This document shows positions 63,411 through 64,000 of a DNA stretch of 64,000 nt, in pieces. Numbering within the stretch: position 1 is the stretch's first letter; each line of letters starts with the position of its first letter. This DNA is from Elioraea thermophila (ex Habib et al. 2022) (GTDB taxonomy: Bacteria > Pseudomonadota > Alphaproteobacteria > Acetobacterales > Acetobacteraceae). The notes under the pieces were generated by a model that worked only from the letters and a program-made list of their open reading frames with translations, was not told the DNA's origin and did not search any database. Both the position numbers and the translations under genes were made by a program. The DNA lies in NCBI RefSeq assembly GCF_003336755.1, contig NZ_QMDI01000006.1:372001-436000 (forward strand). Reading direction: 5' to 3'.

Positions 63411-64000
63411 ATGCGCGGATCAACGTTGGCGATACTCGGCCGACGCGGCGTACTGGCGGCCGCCTTGACGGCCGCCGCCGGCTGCGCGCCGCGCTTCGCC
63501 CTGCCCGGCCCTGCCGTCGGCGCGCCGCGCGACGAGGGCGAGGCCTTCGTGATGCCCGATGGCGCACGTCTTCCGCTCACCGTCTGGCCGGCGGAAGGAC
63601 CGGCGCGCGGCGTCATCCTCGCCCTGCACGGCTTCAACGACTATCGCCGCGCCTTCGAGATCCCGGCCCCGCTCTTCACCGCTGCCGGCTGGACCGTTCT
63701 CGCCTACGACCAGAGGGGGTTCGGCGCCGCGCCGCACCCGGGGCTCTGGCCCGGCCATGCGGCCCTCGCGGCGGACGCGATCGACGCCGCTCGCCTCACC
63801 CGCGCCCGTTTCCCGGGGCTTCCGCTTGTCCTCCTCGGCGAGAGCATGGGTGCCGCGGTGCTTTTGCTCGCCGGTGCGGCCGAAACCCCGCCGCCCGCCG
63901 ATGCCTACGTGCTCTCCGCACCCGCCGTCTGGGGCGGGGAGGCCATGGGCGACATCGGCCGCGCCGCCCTGCGCACCCTCGCCCACATCGTGCCGCAGCT
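63411..64000 (+). CDS. Alpha/beta hydrolase lipoprotein (lysophospholipase-like), 5' part
   Basis: Incomplete: the frame is open to the window end (196 codons). It starts MRGSTLAILGRRGVLAAALT with a lipobox-like AAAGC (Cys25), so it is probably an exported lipoprotein. The hydrolase fold shows VILALHGFNDYRRAFEIP (oxyanion), LAYDQRGFGAAPHPG and the nucleophile motif LLGESMGAAVLLL (GxSxG). It resembles monoglyceride lipase / lysophospholipase. Divergent from the zinc-finger gene; 49 bases between starts. Confidence 0.85.
   Translation, partial: MRGSTLAILGRRGVLAAALTAAAGCAPRFALPGPAVGAPRDEGEAFVMPDGARLPLTVWPAEGPARGVILALHGFNDYRRAFEIPAPLFTAAGWTVLAYDQRGFGAAPHPGLWPGHAALAADAIDAARLTRARFPGLPLVLLGESMGAAVLLLAGAAETPPPADAYVLSAPAVWGGEAMGDIGRAALRTLAHIVPQ

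Overview
The window is very GC-rich (roughly 70 percent or more by eye) and densely packed, with many 1- or 4-base start/stop overlaps. It carries several markers of Alphaproteobacteria: a CcrM-type methylase next to rnhB, the F1-ATPase zeta subunit (DUF1476), purS/purQ/purL as separate genes, and a divergent hrcA-grpE / rph-rdgB block. The gene style (DUF1194, DUF1800/DUF1501 pair, TctBA, EpmA/EpmB/EF-P) fits Rhodospirillales, most likely an Acetobacteraceae-like bacterium. I saw no rRNA, tRNA, CRISPR array, phage or insertion sequence. This looks like chromosome with small accessory patches.

Layout. 0-6.6 kb: end of an AEC-type permease, then a leftward block rplU-rpmA-obgE-proB, dnaJ and dnaK. 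6.9-9.7 kb: a subtilisin-like protease with P domain and RTX repeats. 9.8-13.6 kb: a decayed patch (RTX protein, LysR regulator and NucS-like nuclease, all frameshifted). 13.6-17.7 kb: grpE and hrcA leftward, with rph, rdgB and a DUF1194 protein rightward. 18-25 kb: an EF-P modification block (epmA, epmB, efp) that surrounds a two-gene exopolysaccharide synthase with a PilZ domain, followed by a suhB-like gene. 25.1-28.6 kb: an OmpA-like / MotA-like / MotB-like trio. 28.6-34.1 kb: an oxidoreductase, a fused MFS-spermidine-synthase-like protein and tctBA. 34.2-35.9 kb: wrecked DUF1800 and DUF1501 genes. 36-44.8 kb: wrbA, hiuH, an allantoate/carbamoyl amidohydrolase, coaBC, dut, an SDR, yicC, gmk, a DUF533 gene, rnhB and ccrM. 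44.8-55.4 kb: purine genes (purQ, purS, purC, purB leftward; purL rightward) separated by terC and two glycosyltransferases, then bolA and grxD. 55.5-64 kb: a proline iminopeptidase, two envelope proteins, hisF-hisE-HIT-SIMPL, a candidate small RNA, polA, a small zinc-finger protein and the start of a lipoprotein hydrolase.

How genes work together. DnaK/DnaJ/GrpE form the chaperone machine and HrcA the heat-shock repressor. EpmB and EpmA would beta-lysylate EF-P at K34. PurC/S/Q/L/B supply much of IMP synthesis, and the amidohydrolase with HIU hydrolase suggest ureide salvage. The fusion protein plus PilZ glycosyltransferase look like a c-di-GMP-controlled glucan synthase.

Most notable points: a candidate roughly 120-nt RNA with three hairpins, a C-rich anti-Shine-Dalgarno loop and a textbook terminator at 60.14-60.26 kb; the BgsBA-like synthase inserted in the EF-P block; an apparent inversion that splits the purine cluster; a mosaic low-GC glycosyltransferase pair; and two clusters of lesioned genes surrounded by intact core genes.
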